DNA of 37,131 nt, taken from NCBI GenBank assembly GCA_015060255.1, contig SUYV01000022.1, forward strand, positions 1 through 37,131, written 5' to 3'. This DNA comes from Bacteroidales bacterium. GTDB lineage: Bacteria > Bacteroidota > Bacteroidia > Bacteroidales > UBA932. The notes under the pieces were generated by a model, which was not told where the DNA came from, made no database searches, and saw nothing but the letters and a program-made list of their open reading frames with translations. The position numbers and the translations under genes were made by a program. Positions 17,554 through 24,869 of this stretch are shown here, piece by piece; within the stretch, counting starts at the first letter, position 1; every line of letters begins with the position of its first letter.

Positions 17554-17580
17554 ATGGGGCTGAATCTGATTCAGCCCCAT
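17554..17580 (+). terminator. 12-bp stem hairpin, probable attenuator or leaky terminator
   Basis: ATGGGGCTGAAT (17554-17565) pairs perfectly with ATTCAGCCCCAT (17569-17580) around a three-base loop. Only a TTT follows, so it is a weak intrinsic terminator and may instead be an mRNA-stability hairpin. It separates the susCD/lipoprotein block from the DUF4855-like genes, whose first ATG is at 17597. Confidence 0.7.
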
Positions 17581-17596
17581 TTAAAGATATAAGTAC

Positions 17597-18784
17597 ATGA
17601 AGAGATTGTCATCATATATCATTGCGGCTTTGCTCCTGACCGGCTGCGGAGCGCAGAAGAACCTTTACAAGTGGGAGAAGGACGAAATACGTCCTATCGC
17701 CGATGCCACCATATGCTATGGCGGCCACAGCGCCCGCAACCCATATCTCTGGACACCTGAGCGTTTCGAGAAGAGCGTCATCTACACCGACGAGCAGGGT
17801 CAGGAGCACTGGTTCTTTGACAATATGATAATGATGGAGCTCTGGACCGACAATTACGGCGTGACGTATTCAATCGCCAACGACGGCAGATATTCCTCAA
17901 GAAAGGAGCACTGGCAGGAGCAGCTGGACTACTGGTTTGACCCTCAGCATGGATTCGCGGCTCTGGAGCAGTGCATCACCGATGCAGCGAAGAGGATAGG
18001 AAACCCTCCTGCAAAGCGCGGAATCATATTCTCACTGCCGGATCCTGTCTATTTCGAGCATTATACCAATGCCATGAAGGGCATAAACAGGAATACTGTG
18101 TATTGGGGCGAGATCGACGGCGTGCAGATGGATTTCGCAAAGGCAGAGGACCGCGTCAAGGCATACAGGTGGATGATCGACCAGGTGCGCGCGAAGTTCG
18201 CAGAGGCGAAATATAAGCATATAGAACTCATAGGATTCTATATCCTTTCCGAGGAGCTATCCGCTCCGGGCAGCTTCCGCTATGAGTACAAGGAGCACGA
18301 CAAGACCATACGGCGAGCGGCCGATTACTGCCATTCTGTAGGCGAAGGCTTCTACTGGGTGCCGTATGCAATGGCTCCTGGAATCGAAAGCAGCAAGGAA
18401 TTCGGCTTCGACCTCGTGGTGATGCAGCCGAACTACTACTGGACTGATGCAAAATGGAGCTGGGACCAGATCGAAAAGAAAATCATGGACAACGGCCTCG
18501 GCATGGAGCTTGAGTTCGAAGGCACGCATGGCGAGCCGCTGAAGTCATCTATTCTCAGCAAGCTCAAGAACGGCCAGGCCAACCCATACGCTGCGCGCAA
18601 CAAGGCGCGTTTCCAGGAATACCTGGACAACGCCAAGGCGCGCGGCATATACGGCACAAGGCCTTTTGTGCTCTACACAGGCACCAACGCGCTCTATGAA
18701 ATAGCCGTATCCGAGGATCCGGAGGACCAGAAGATGTACCACCAGCTCGGAAAATTCATCATAGAAAACCCTTTGAAGCATTAA
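17597..18784 (+). CDS. DUF4855-like lipoprotein, candidate glycoside hydrolase (copy A)
   Basis: A 395-residue lipoprotein (lipobox LLTGC, Cys17). It resembles the DUF4855 family, whose function I do not know from experiment. The protein is one compact domain with alternating beta and alpha segments, as in a TIM barrel. Segments shared with its neighbour at 18815 are: PDP near 149, NTVYWG or TTYWG, GFYILSE (Glu219), a YWVPY/YWIPY strand, MQPNYYW/IQPNKYW, MELEFEGTHGE (Glu304, 306, 308), NPYAARNK and YTGTNALYE. Glutamates at the ends of predicted barrel strands (219 and 304-308) would suit an acid/base and nucleophile pair. It follows the hairpin at 17554-17580 and is part of the rightward operon. 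Confidence 0.7.
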   Translation: MKRLSSYIIAALLLTGCGAQKNLYKWEKDEIRPIADATICYGGHSARNPYLWTPERFEKSVIYTDEQGQEHWFFDNMIMMELWTDNYGVTYSIANDGRYSSRKEHWQEQLDYWFDPQHGFAALEQCITDAAKRIGNPPAKRGIIFSLPDPVYFEHYTNAMKGINRNTVYWGEIDGVQMDFAKAEDRVKAYRWMIDQVRAKFAEAKYKHIELIGFYILSEELSAPGSFRYEYKEHDKTIRRAADYCHSVGEGFYWVPYAMAPGIESSKEFGFDLVVMQPNYYWTDAKWSWDQIEKKIMDNGLGMELEFEGTHGEPLKSSILSKLKNGQANPYAARNKARFQEYLDNAKARGIYGTRPFVLYTGTNALYEIAVSEDPEDQKMYHQLGKFIIENPLKH

Positions 18785-18787
18785 ATT

Positions 18788-18813
18788 GTCATTTCGAGCG
18801 AAGTCGAGAAATC
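18788..18813 (+). repeat. dispersed intercistronic repeat, copy 2 (GTCATTTCGA type)
   Basis: GTCATTTCGAGCGAAG followed by TCGAGAAATC fills almost the entire 30-base gap between the two DUF4855-like genes and ends one base before the ATG at 18815. It matches the element at 908-941 in position and orientation relative to its operon. It leaves no room for a normal ribosome-binding site, so the downstream gene may depend on the repeat or on coupled translation. Confidence 0.75.
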
Positions 18814-18814
18814 C

Positions 18815-20356
18815 ATGACAAAGAAATTGATCTACATACTGCCGCTGCTTCTCCTCCTCCTTTCCTGCGGAAGGGAGAAGACACCCGTGTATGTTCCCAA
18901 CCCTGTAATCGAACTTTCATTCAAGAGTTTTCATGAAGACGGGGTGATATTGGAGGTCAAAAGCCTCAACACAGACGCAATTCATGTGCTTGTACTGCCT
19001 ATGGGCGCAGAAAAGCCTTCAGTGGAACAGATATGCAACGAGGGAAAACCGGCAGAGGAGGAAGATGTCTTCATAGGCGGGCTGGAGTCTGACACTGACT
19101 ATGCCGCCTATGCCGTGGGCAGTCTGAAGGACAGATACAGCAAGATATCCGAATGCCTGTTCACCACCCCGTTCAGAAGCACCGAAAGAACAGAGATTCC
19201 TGTTTTTGCAGATCTGGACCTGATTCCAGGAGGCATCACCAACAAGACACCGAACACATGGGATGAGGACAGGATAAAGCCGCATGTGACCTTTACCGAC
19301 GAGAACGGGCAGGAGCAGTGGCTCCACGAGGCATTCCTGCTCATCGGAGGAGAAGATGCCAAGAGGGATATGATCCTGTCCATCGACTCCGGAGGACGAA
19401 GGTCGGGCACTCAGGAAGCATGGACGGATTTCGCTGATTACTGGCTCAAGGACGGAGGCGTAGTGGATGTGCTGGACCAGACCATCTCTAATGCCAAGAC
19501 GCGCATAGGAAGGCCTTCATTCAGGCATAAAGTGGTAATCACAATGCCGGATCCGATAATGCTGGAATACTTCACAGACAAGGGCTCGTCCACCACATAT
19601 TGGGGCTCTGTACATGACAGGACACTGGACTTCCAGAACACTGCAGACCAGGTGCTTGCCTATCAGTGGTACATCAACTATGTGATAGAGCAGTGGGAGA
19701 AGCTGACGCCTCAGAATGTGGAGCTGGCCGGCTTCTATATCCTTTCAGAAATCCTTGTGGCCAAGCCGAGCGGATGGAACTACAAGTATAAAAGGTGGGA
19801 CAAGATCCTCCCTCTGGTGGCTTCATACCTCCATGAGATGAAATATGGCCTATATTGGATCCCATATTATCAGGCTGACGGATATGACATGACAGAAGAG
19901 CTCGGCATAGATTACACATGGATTCAGCCGAACAAATACTGGGACTATCCTGAAAAGGAGCAGAAGAAGAACTGGAGCTGGGTGTTCAGCACAATGAACA
20001 CTTATGGTCACGGAATGGAGATCGAGTTCGAGGGCTCGCACGGCGAAGCCGGATGGAGCCAGTGGGAAGAAGGAGTCGCAAGGACAAGTTCATCGATACT
20101 GGAGACCGTCCGCACGAATAATGACGCCCAGGGCACTGCCAAGGGCAAGCCTAACCCGCAGGCGGCGCGCAACAAGCAGCTGCTGCGTGACTATATGGAA
20201 GAATTCAAGAAGGCAGGACACTACGGCAAATCCCGCATAGCGACATATTCAGGCACAAATGCCATGTATGAACTGGCGACATCGCCGGACGAAAAAGACC
20301 GCGAAATGTACCTTGAATACTGCAGATTCATAGTAGAAAACCCATTGAGACAATAA
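18815..20356 (+). CDS. DUF4855-like lipoprotein with N-terminal Fn3-like domain (copy B)
   Basis: A 513-residue lipoprotein (lipobox LLLSC, Cys18). Residues about 25-120 form a fibronectin-III-like domain (VIELSFKSFHEDGVILEVKS, LESDTDYAAYAVG). Residues about 130-513 are a paralogue of the preceding protein, with the same segments: MPDPIMLEYFT, GFYILSE (Glu312), YWIPYY, IQPNKYW, MEIEFEGSHGE (Glu402, 404, 406), NPQAARNK and YSGTNAMYE. Conservation of these glutamates between divergent tandem copies argues that both are active. It is separated from copy A by a dispersed repeat and lies one base before the next gene, so co-transcription is certain. It is probably exported and lipid-anchored. Function is unproven; an endo-acting or exo-acting glycosidase is my preferred hypothesis. 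Confidence 0.7.
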   Translation: MTKKLIYILPLLLLLLSCGREKTPVYVPNPVIELSFKSFHEDGVILEVKSLNTDAIHVLVLPMGAEKPSVEQICNEGKPAEEEDVFIGGLESDTDYAAYAVGSLKDRYSKISECLFTTPFRSTERTEIPVFADLDLIPGGITNKTPNTWDEDRIKPHVTFTDENGQEQWLHEAFLLIGGEDAKRDMILSIDSGGRRSGTQEAWTDFADYWLKDGGVVDVLDQTISNAKTRIGRPSFRHKVVITMPDPIMLEYFTDKGSSTTYWGSVHDRTLDFQNTADQVLAYQWYINYVIEQWEKLTPQNVELAGFYILSEILVAKPSGWNYKYKRWDKILPLVASYLHEMKYGLYWIPYYQADGYDMTEELGIDYTWIQPNKYWDYPEKEQKKNWSWVFSTMNTYGHGMEIEFEGSHGEAGWSQWEEGVARTSSSILETVRTNNDAQGTAKGKPNPQAARNKQLLRDYMEEFKKAGHYGKSRIATYSGTNAMYELATSPDEKDREMYLEYCRFIVENPLRQ

Positions 20357-20357
20357 T

Positions 20358-22484
20358 ATGAAAAGACTGATAACAATCCTGACAATTCTGGTACTGATTC
20401 CAGGCTGCAATGAGCCAAAAGCAACGGAAAACTTAACTGCTGATACTCCAGGCTTCGTCCTCAGTGACGGAAACGTCGAGGTGAAGATCGGAGAAGACGG
20501 TGCGCTCCTGTCGCTTGTCAACAAAGAGACCGGACACAACTACGCTTCCGGAGAAGGCCTCTGGAGGATGTTCTACAACACCCATCAGGAGAAGGAAATG
20601 CAGATTGACGGCACAGAAAACACCCCTGCAGTGTCGCAGGAGGGTGATGTGATCACCATTGCATACAAAGACCTCGTACACAGGGGAAAGGCCCTCAGGA
20701 TGGACCTTACCCTCACTGTGGAGGTTGAGGACGGAGCTGTTCGCTTCGGCTCTGTAGTGAGCAATAACGAGCCGGGAACCATAATCCGCGAGCTCCAGTA
20801 TCCTCTCGTGGGCAACATGAGACTTCCCGAGGGACATAAACTTCTCACTACACACACAGGAGGACAGGTACACGACGACGCTCTCGACCTCATCGTGAAT
20901 GTCAACCCGAAGACCCTCTACATGAAGCCTGACCAGTATTTCCGTCAGTATGACCTTCAGTACCCCCGTCACGCCGCATCGAACTGCTACGCGTTCTTCG
21001 GCGAGAACGACGGTCTCTACTTCGGAAGCCACGACCAGAGTCTCCAGCAGACATGGCATGGCCTGCGCGCATATCCGTCCGCTCCCAATCAGTTCGACCG
21101 TCTCGAAGCAGGCTTCTACCGCTATCCGAACGCGATGTGCGGCGACACATGGAGCTGCGACGCGAGCGTCGTGAAGCCGTATATGGGCTCATGGACAGAG
21201 ACATCGCATATCTATAGAGAGTGGATCAACACATGGTGGGACAAGCAGGATGTGCCTCAGTGGGTAAAGGAAATGACCGGCTGGCAGCGTATTATATTCA
21301 AGCACCAGTACGGCGAATACCTCCGCAGATACACCGACCTCCCGGGCCGCATCAACGACTGTGGAAAGAGCGTCGGATGCAACGCAGTGCTTGCATTCGG
21401 ATGGTGGAGCGACGGCATGGACAACGGATATCCTAACTACTACATAGACGAGACCCAGGGTGGCGAAGAGGCATGGAAGAAGGCCATCGCCGAGTATCGT
21501 GAAGACGGCAACCGCCTCATTCTCTATTACAACGGACGCCTCGTGGACCGCGAGAGCGACTGGTATAAGCATGGGAACGGAAAGAAGGCCGTGAACAGGG
21601 ACAACACAGGCGCCGAGTTCGCCGAACATTATAAGTTCACAGGCGAAGGAACCACCCTCGGATACTATGATACCCGCACATTCTCTATCGCCAACATGGC
21701 CAACCGCGAATGGCGTGACATGCTCCTCGACTGGGCCGACAGGGCGATGTCATATGGAGCTGACGCAGTGTTCTATGACCAGCTCGGTGTTGCCGAAGAG
21801 TTCCCGAACTGGGACATTTCAGGAGAATTCCCTGTCCAGGACATATACACCGGCCGTTACAAGGCTGAGGCACTCAAGGAGATCCGTGACCATATCAAGG
21901 CTATAGATCCGGAGTTCTGCCTCGGCACAGAGTGGCTCAACGACTGCACAGCGCAGTTCTGCGACTTCGTCCATATCGTAGAGTTCACTGCAGAGCCATT
22001 CAGCTTCCCTGAATGGTTCAAGTATACATTCCCAGAAGTCATATGGTCTGACCGCTGCGTACGCGACGACACAGACATCGAGCGCAGGCTCAACAACACT
22101 CTCCTGAAGGGTCTGGTGAACGACATCGAGGTATTCCGCTGTCGCGGACTCATCGACGAGACGCCTCATTATCAGCAGTATCTCGCACAGATCAACGCCA
22201 TCCGCCACAAATACCCTGAGCTGCTGCTCGGAGCAGGCCGTTTCGTGCACATGGACGGCTTCACATGCTCGTCAGAAGACATCATAGCACGAGGCTATGC
22301 CGGAGGCAACCGCCTCGCCATCGTAGCGACAACCCTCGCTGAAGACGGAGCATCGGGCAATATCTCAGTACCTGGCTACAGATTCGTGGAAAGCAGCTCG
22401 ATCGGCAACGTGACAGTAGACCGCACCGGCACGAAGCTCTCCCTCGGCCAGCACGGCATCACAGTCCTTATCTTCGAAAAATAG
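20358..22484 (+). CDS. DUF6259-like lipoprotein, candidate TIM-barrel glycosidase
   Basis: A 708-residue lipoprotein (lipobox LIPGC, Cys17). The N-terminal part (about 30-280) is a beta-sandwich like those preceding catalytic barrels in alpha-galactosidase-type and related hydrolases. The middle (about 300-620) reads as a TIM barrel with strand ends AFGWWSDGMD, ILYYNGRLVD, ADAVFYDQLG (Asp474), CLGTEWLND (Glu525) and VIWSDRCVRDD. The C-terminus (about 630-708) is a small beta domain. The overall layout resembles proteins annotated DUF6259. Asp474 and Glu525 are my catalytic candidates. It is the last gene of the rightward operon, starting one base after the upstream stop. No strong terminator follows; only a 6-bp CGGAAT/ATTCCG stem at 22509-22521. 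Confidence 0.65.
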   Translation: MKRLITILTILVLIPGCNEPKATENLTADTPGFVLSDGNVEVKIGEDGALLSLVNKETGHNYASGEGLWRMFYNTHQEKEMQIDGTENTPAVSQEGDVITIAYKDLVHRGKALRMDLTLTVEVEDGAVRFGSVVSNNEPGTIIRELQYPLVGNMRLPEGHKLLTTHTGGQVHDDALDLIVNVNPKTLYMKPDQYFRQYDLQYPRHAASNCYAFFGENDGLYFGSHDQSLQQTWHGLRAYPSAPNQFDRLEAGFYRYPNAMCGDTWSCDASVVKPYMGSWTETSHIYREWINTWWDKQDVPQWVKEMTGWQRIIFKHQYGEYLRRYTDLPGRINDCGKSVGCNAVLAFGWWSDGMDNGYPNYYIDETQGGEEAWKKAIAEYREDGNRLILYYNGRLVDRESDWYKHGNGKKAVNRDNTGAEFAEHYKFTGEGTTLGYYDTRTFSIANMANREWRDMLLDWADRAMSYGADAVFYDQLGVAEEFPNWDISGEFPVQDIYTGRYKAEALKEIRDHIKAIDPEFCLGTEWLNDCTAQFCDFVHIVEFTAEPFSFPEWFKYTFPEVIWSDRCVRDDTDIERRLNNTLLKGLVNDIEVFRCRGLIDETPHYQQYLAQINAIRHKYPELLLGAGRFVHMDGFTCSSEDIIARGYAGGNRLAIVATTLAEDGASGNISVPGYRFVESSSIGNVTVDRTGTKLSLGQHGITVLIFEK

Positions 22485-22524
22485 ATCGTACAACATAACA
22501 ACATCCGTCGGAATGATTCCGTGA

Positions 22525-22545
22525 TCAGAATGTGCCGCGTCGGGG
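22525..22545 (-). other. remnant matching the 3' end of the GntR-type regulator gene
   Basis: TCAGAATGTGCCGCG (22525-22539) followed by T and CGGG is almost the same as 25173-25192, the last codons and stop of the regulator gene (RRGTF-stop on the minus strand). The frame and stop codon match. It lies 2.65 kb from the real gene end, on the far side of the RHS mosaic. It may mark a rearrangement or duplication that accompanied the insertion. Confidence 0.5.
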
Positions 22546-22562
22546 CTACGAATATTTCTAGC

Positions 22563-22684
22563 AATCCTCGCAGAAGAAATGTCACTTTTTTATACGAAGA
22601 TTCCAAATAGAGACTCAAAAACGGTCATTTTGGCCTGAAACTGCAATCCTTGCAGAAAAATGACTTGATTCTTCTGCAAGGATT
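22563..22684 (+). repeat. 122-bp direct repeat, left copy, containing two palindromes
   Basis: It aligns without gaps to 25024-25145, about 80% identical by hand count. It contains AATCCTCGCA (22563-22572) with a decayed partner TACGAAGATT (22593-22602). It also holds a perfect palindrome AATCCTTGCAGAA (22645-22657) with TTCTGCAAGGATT (22672-22684). The two copies bracket the RHS mosaic. The right half forms the apparent start of the RHS reading frame. Confidence 0.7.
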
Positions 22685-23513
22685 GGTAAATTATTCCTAT
22701 CTTTCGGATGGAACGAAGCTGAGTGCATTGGACGGCAGCGGTGAGGGACTTGTTTACAGAGGTCCGTTCGTGTACAGGAAGAGTTCCGGCGGCAATGCCG
22801 GCAGTTCATTGACATTGGAGAGCGCAGCCTTCGGCGCAAGACAGTACAGCCCAGCCCTCCGCCGCTGGATGACCCCGGACCCTCTCTCGGAGAAGTACTA
22901 CGGCACCTCACCATACGCCTTCTGCAACAACAATCCGGTGAACTTTGTGGATCCGGATGGTAGAATGCCCATTTTAGTTCTTCCTGCTATACCATTTATA
23001 GTTGAGGGACTTAAGGACCTTTTTTTTGTTGCGACAGCAGCATGGGCAGTATATAAAACTCATGAATATGTTCAGGAGAAATCTAAATATAATCCTGAAT
23101 ATGGAGAACAACAAAGAAGAGGGAATAGAGCCAAAGGAGAACTGGACCGAGCCCAATTAAACATACAAGAATCCATTGAGAGAAACTTTAATAAGGACAA
23201 TCTAAATGGAGGGCCTCATCTCGATCCTAATAGAAAAGGTGAAGCGGCATTGATAACTTTTTTATATCTTGTTTATAATACTGCTATTAATCCGAATACT
23301 AATATGCCATATGATTATGTTGTTAAATTTTTAACAGGTAATACAGATGAAAATAATAATGATGATTCCAGTAGTAATATGAACGGCCAACCTACAATAT
23401 TACCGGCCAAAACAGATTCCAATAGCGAAGATTCTGATAGCGAAAGTGGCGATGAGATAAAAGATCCGTTTGAATATTATAGATTAAAATTTCATCTATA
23501 TGATATTGAATAA
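22650..23513 (+). CDS. N-terminally truncated RHS core with AT-rich C-terminal tip (candidate polymorphic toxin fragment)
   Basis: The open frame encodes 287 residues but has only a TTG start inside a repeat; real RHS homology begins at about 22689 (YSYLSDGTKLS). Residues 14-62 are an RHS/YD-repeat segment (GLVYRGPFVYR, LTLESAAFG). Residues 63-104 are the RHS-associated core end (ARQYSPALRRWMTPDP, YGTSPYAF, PVNFVDPDG). After that a tip of about 180 residues begins with a hydrophobic stretch and ends in an acidic Ser/Asp/Glu-rich tail. The middle of the core is missing: FG joins directly to ARQYSP. The DNA becomes strongly AT-rich from about 22965. No known nuclease or deaminase motif was recognised in the tip. 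Without the long RHS N-terminus and signal it is probably not secreted, so it looks like a silent cassette or a pseudogene. Confidence 0.7.
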   Translation: MQKNDLILLQGLVNYSYLSDGTKLSALDGSGEGLVYRGPFVYRKSSGGNAGSSLTLESAAFGARQYSPALRRWMTPDPLSEKYYGTSPYAFCNNNPVNFVDPDGRMPILVLPAIPFIVEGLKDLFFVATAAWAVYKTHEYVQEKSKYNPEYGEQQRRGNRAKGELDRAQLNIQESIERNFNKDNLNGGPHLDPNRKGEAALITFLYLVYNTAINPNTNMPYDYVVKFLTGNTDENNNDDSSSNMNGQPTILPAKTDSNSEDSDSESGDEIKDPFEYYRLKFHLYDIE

Positions 23514-23889
23514 AATATACGCGATATTAGGTTCATTATTGTTTTTAGACCTAATAGTATTAGTTGATGTTATTTTCAATTTATCCATTTTTATTTTTGG
23601 GGCAGGTAGTGTTCTGGGAATTGTTAAGATACTGACTAATTTAATGATCCTTATACTTGGACTGATATGGGTTTTCACTAAGGATGACAAATGGTCGAGG
23701 TATATGCGCTATGAAAATGGGAAAAGTTGGATCATAGCTAAAAATATGCTTCTAATTTCTATTTTGCTCAGAGTCCTATTTATAGGAAATCCCATGCTTT
23801 TGATGGTACTTCAAATAGTTAGCATCATCTGCGGAATTTATTTTATCGTAATACAGGCCTGGTACATAAAGACAGGTAGATGGACGTAA
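23500..23889 (+). CDS. small integral membrane protein, candidate immunity protein
   Basis: A 129-residue protein with about four hydrophobic segments (near 5-30, 35-58, 80-95 and 98-120) and a short charged loop TKDDKWSRYMRYENG. The ATG at 23500 overlaps the RHS tip gene by 14 bases, and the AT-rich composition is the same as in the tip. In polymorphic toxin loci the gene immediately behind an RHS tip normally encodes its immunity protein, and membrane immunity proteins are usual when the toxin acts on membranes. This role is inferred from position only; I do not recognise the family. Confidence 0.6.
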   Translation: MILNKIYAILGSLLFLDLIVLVDVIFNLSIFIFGAGSVLGIVKILTNLMILILGLIWVFTKDDKWSRYMRYENGKSWIIAKNMLLISILLRVLFIGNPMLLMVLQIVSIICGIYFIVIQAWYIKTGRWT

Positions 23890-23900
23890 TTGTGGAGAAA

Positions 23901-23939
23901 AATCCTTGACTACACTGTAATTATACATGGTGAAGGATT
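23901..23939 (+). repeat. AATCCTT...AAGGATT palindrome between membrane protein and secreted protein genes
   Basis: AATCCTT (23901-23907) pairs with AAGGATT (23933-23939). It resembles the other AATCC-type palindromes at 22563, 22645, 24804, 25024 and 25106 and, like them, lies at a boundary between modules. Confidence 0.5.
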
Positions 23940-23965
23940 GTAAATCAATAATTTAAGACAGCATA

Positions 23966-24445
23966 ATGAAACCAATAAGAAATTTGATAGCAATTGTCTT
24001 CCTGTTGTGTGGACTGTCCGCACAGGGAAGCGCAAAGGTTTACGACCAGAGTGACATGGCCGGGACCTACAAGTATGAGATTCCGGAATACGTCCTGAAT
24101 CTGCATCTGCACACTGACAACACCTTTATGGTCACAAACACCGTCAGTGACAATACCTACAAACATTTCGGCAAGTGGGAGGTCAAGGAGGACTTAGTCG
24201 TCCTTCATTTTGATGAACATAAGGACGACACGCTCCAAGTTCACGAACTTGACAAGTACGTGATGAAGGAGATGGAGATCCTGGACAAGGACAGCCTCTT
24301 CTGGGGCCACCATCTGCAGGACGGGTATGAGAAGAGGGTAGTCCTGCAACGTAATGACATAAGTGGCTCATCCCGCAGACGCAAAGACAAGAACGAAGTC
24401 TGGAAGGACCTGATCGAGCAGGTCGTGAAGGACGTCGTCGGATAG
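23966..24445 (+). CDS. small secreted protein of unknown function
   Basis: A 159-residue protein with a signal peptide (MKPIRNLIAIVFLLCGLSAQGSA). The mature part is rich in beta strands and reads like a lipocalin-like lipid-binding or stress-type domain (MAGTYKYEIPEYVLNLHLHTDNTF, FGKWEVKEDLVVLHFDEH). It ends in a basic then acidic helix (SSRRRKDKNEVWKDLIEQVVKDVV). No catalytic motif was seen. Composition is closer to the host than to the AT-rich RHS tip. A truncated duplicate of its first 41 codons is at 24870-24992. It follows the candidate immunity gene by 76 bases with a palindrome between, so it may be a second module rather than part of the toxin operon. Confidence 0.65.
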   Translation: MKPIRNLIAIVFLLCGLSAQGSAKVYDQSDMAGTYKYEIPEYVLNLHLHTDNTFMVTNTVSDNTYKHFGKWEVKEDLVVLHFDEHKDDTLQVHELDKYVMKEMEILDKDSLFWGHHLQDGYEKRVVLQRNDISGSSRRRKDKNEVWKDLIEQVVKDVVG

Positions 24446-24460
24446 CAGTCTCTTCAGCTG

Positions 24461-24504
24461 TGTCACGATACACCCGAAGAAAACAATTTGAGTGTATCGT
24501 GACA
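24461..24504. repeat. TGTCACGATACAC palindrome, copy 1
   Basis: TGTCACGATACAC (24461-24473) pairs perfectly with GTGTATCGTGACA (24492-24504), an 18-base loop on a 13-bp stem. No T-run follows, so it is not a typical terminator. With copy 2 it resembles paired REP/BIME-type elements. Confidence 0.8.
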
Positions 24505-24531
24505 TCGCAACGTTCAAATTGCCTGATTCTG

Positions 24532-24575
24532 TGTCACGATACACATGAAAACCATACTTTAGCATGTATCGTGAC
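24532..24575. repeat. TGTCACGATACAC palindrome, copy 2
   Basis: GTCACGATACA (24533-24543) pairs with TGTATCGTGAC (24565-24575). The stem sequence is the same as in copy 1, but the loop is different. The two units are 27 bases apart and lie directly before the second RHS fragment. Confidence 0.8.
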
Positions 24576-24586
24576 GCAGTATAAAG

Positions 24587-24803
24587 AATTATTCCTATCT
24601 TTCGGATGGAACGAAGCTGAGTGCATTGGACGGCAGCGGTGAGGGACTTGTTTACAGAGGTCCGTTCGTGTATAGGAAGCGTTCCGGCAGCAATGCCAGC
24701 AGTTCATTGACATTGGAGAGCGCAGCCTTCGGCGGCGGCCTGATGACTCCATCGGGAGCGATGTTCTATGTGACGGATTACCTCGGCAGTGTCAGGGCTG
24801 AAA
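24587..24803 (+). pseudogene. second RHS core fragment
   Basis: The first 148 bases (24587-24734) match 22689-22836 at all but about four positions (YSYLSDGTKLS ... LESAAFG). It then continues with the normal RHS sequence missing from the first copy: GGLMTPSGAMFYVTDYLGSVRA. The frame leaves RHS homology after GSVRA at about 24803, where a palindrome begins. There is no start codon of its own, no C-terminal core and no tip. It is a remnant that shows what the parent RHS gene looked like upstream of the core end. Confidence 0.75.
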
Positions 24804-24841
24804 GATCCTTCGCTACGCCAGGATTGTGTGTGGCGAAGGAT
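24804..24841. repeat. GATCCTTCGC...GCGAAGGAT palindrome
   Basis: ATCCTTCGC (24805-24813) pairs with GCGAAGGAT (24833-24841). It interrupts the second RHS fragment exactly where homology ends and precedes the truncated secreted-protein copy. It resembles the short repeats dispersed in many bacterial genomes with a CTTCGCTACGC core. Confidence 0.6.
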
Positions 24842-24869
24842 GTCAATCAACAATTTAAACAAAACCACA

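Noticed and set aside
24461..24575. Possible CRISPR-like array from repeated TGTCACGATACAC stems
   Set aside because: Only two inverted-repeat units, palindromic rather than direct repeats with spacers, and no cas genes in the window.
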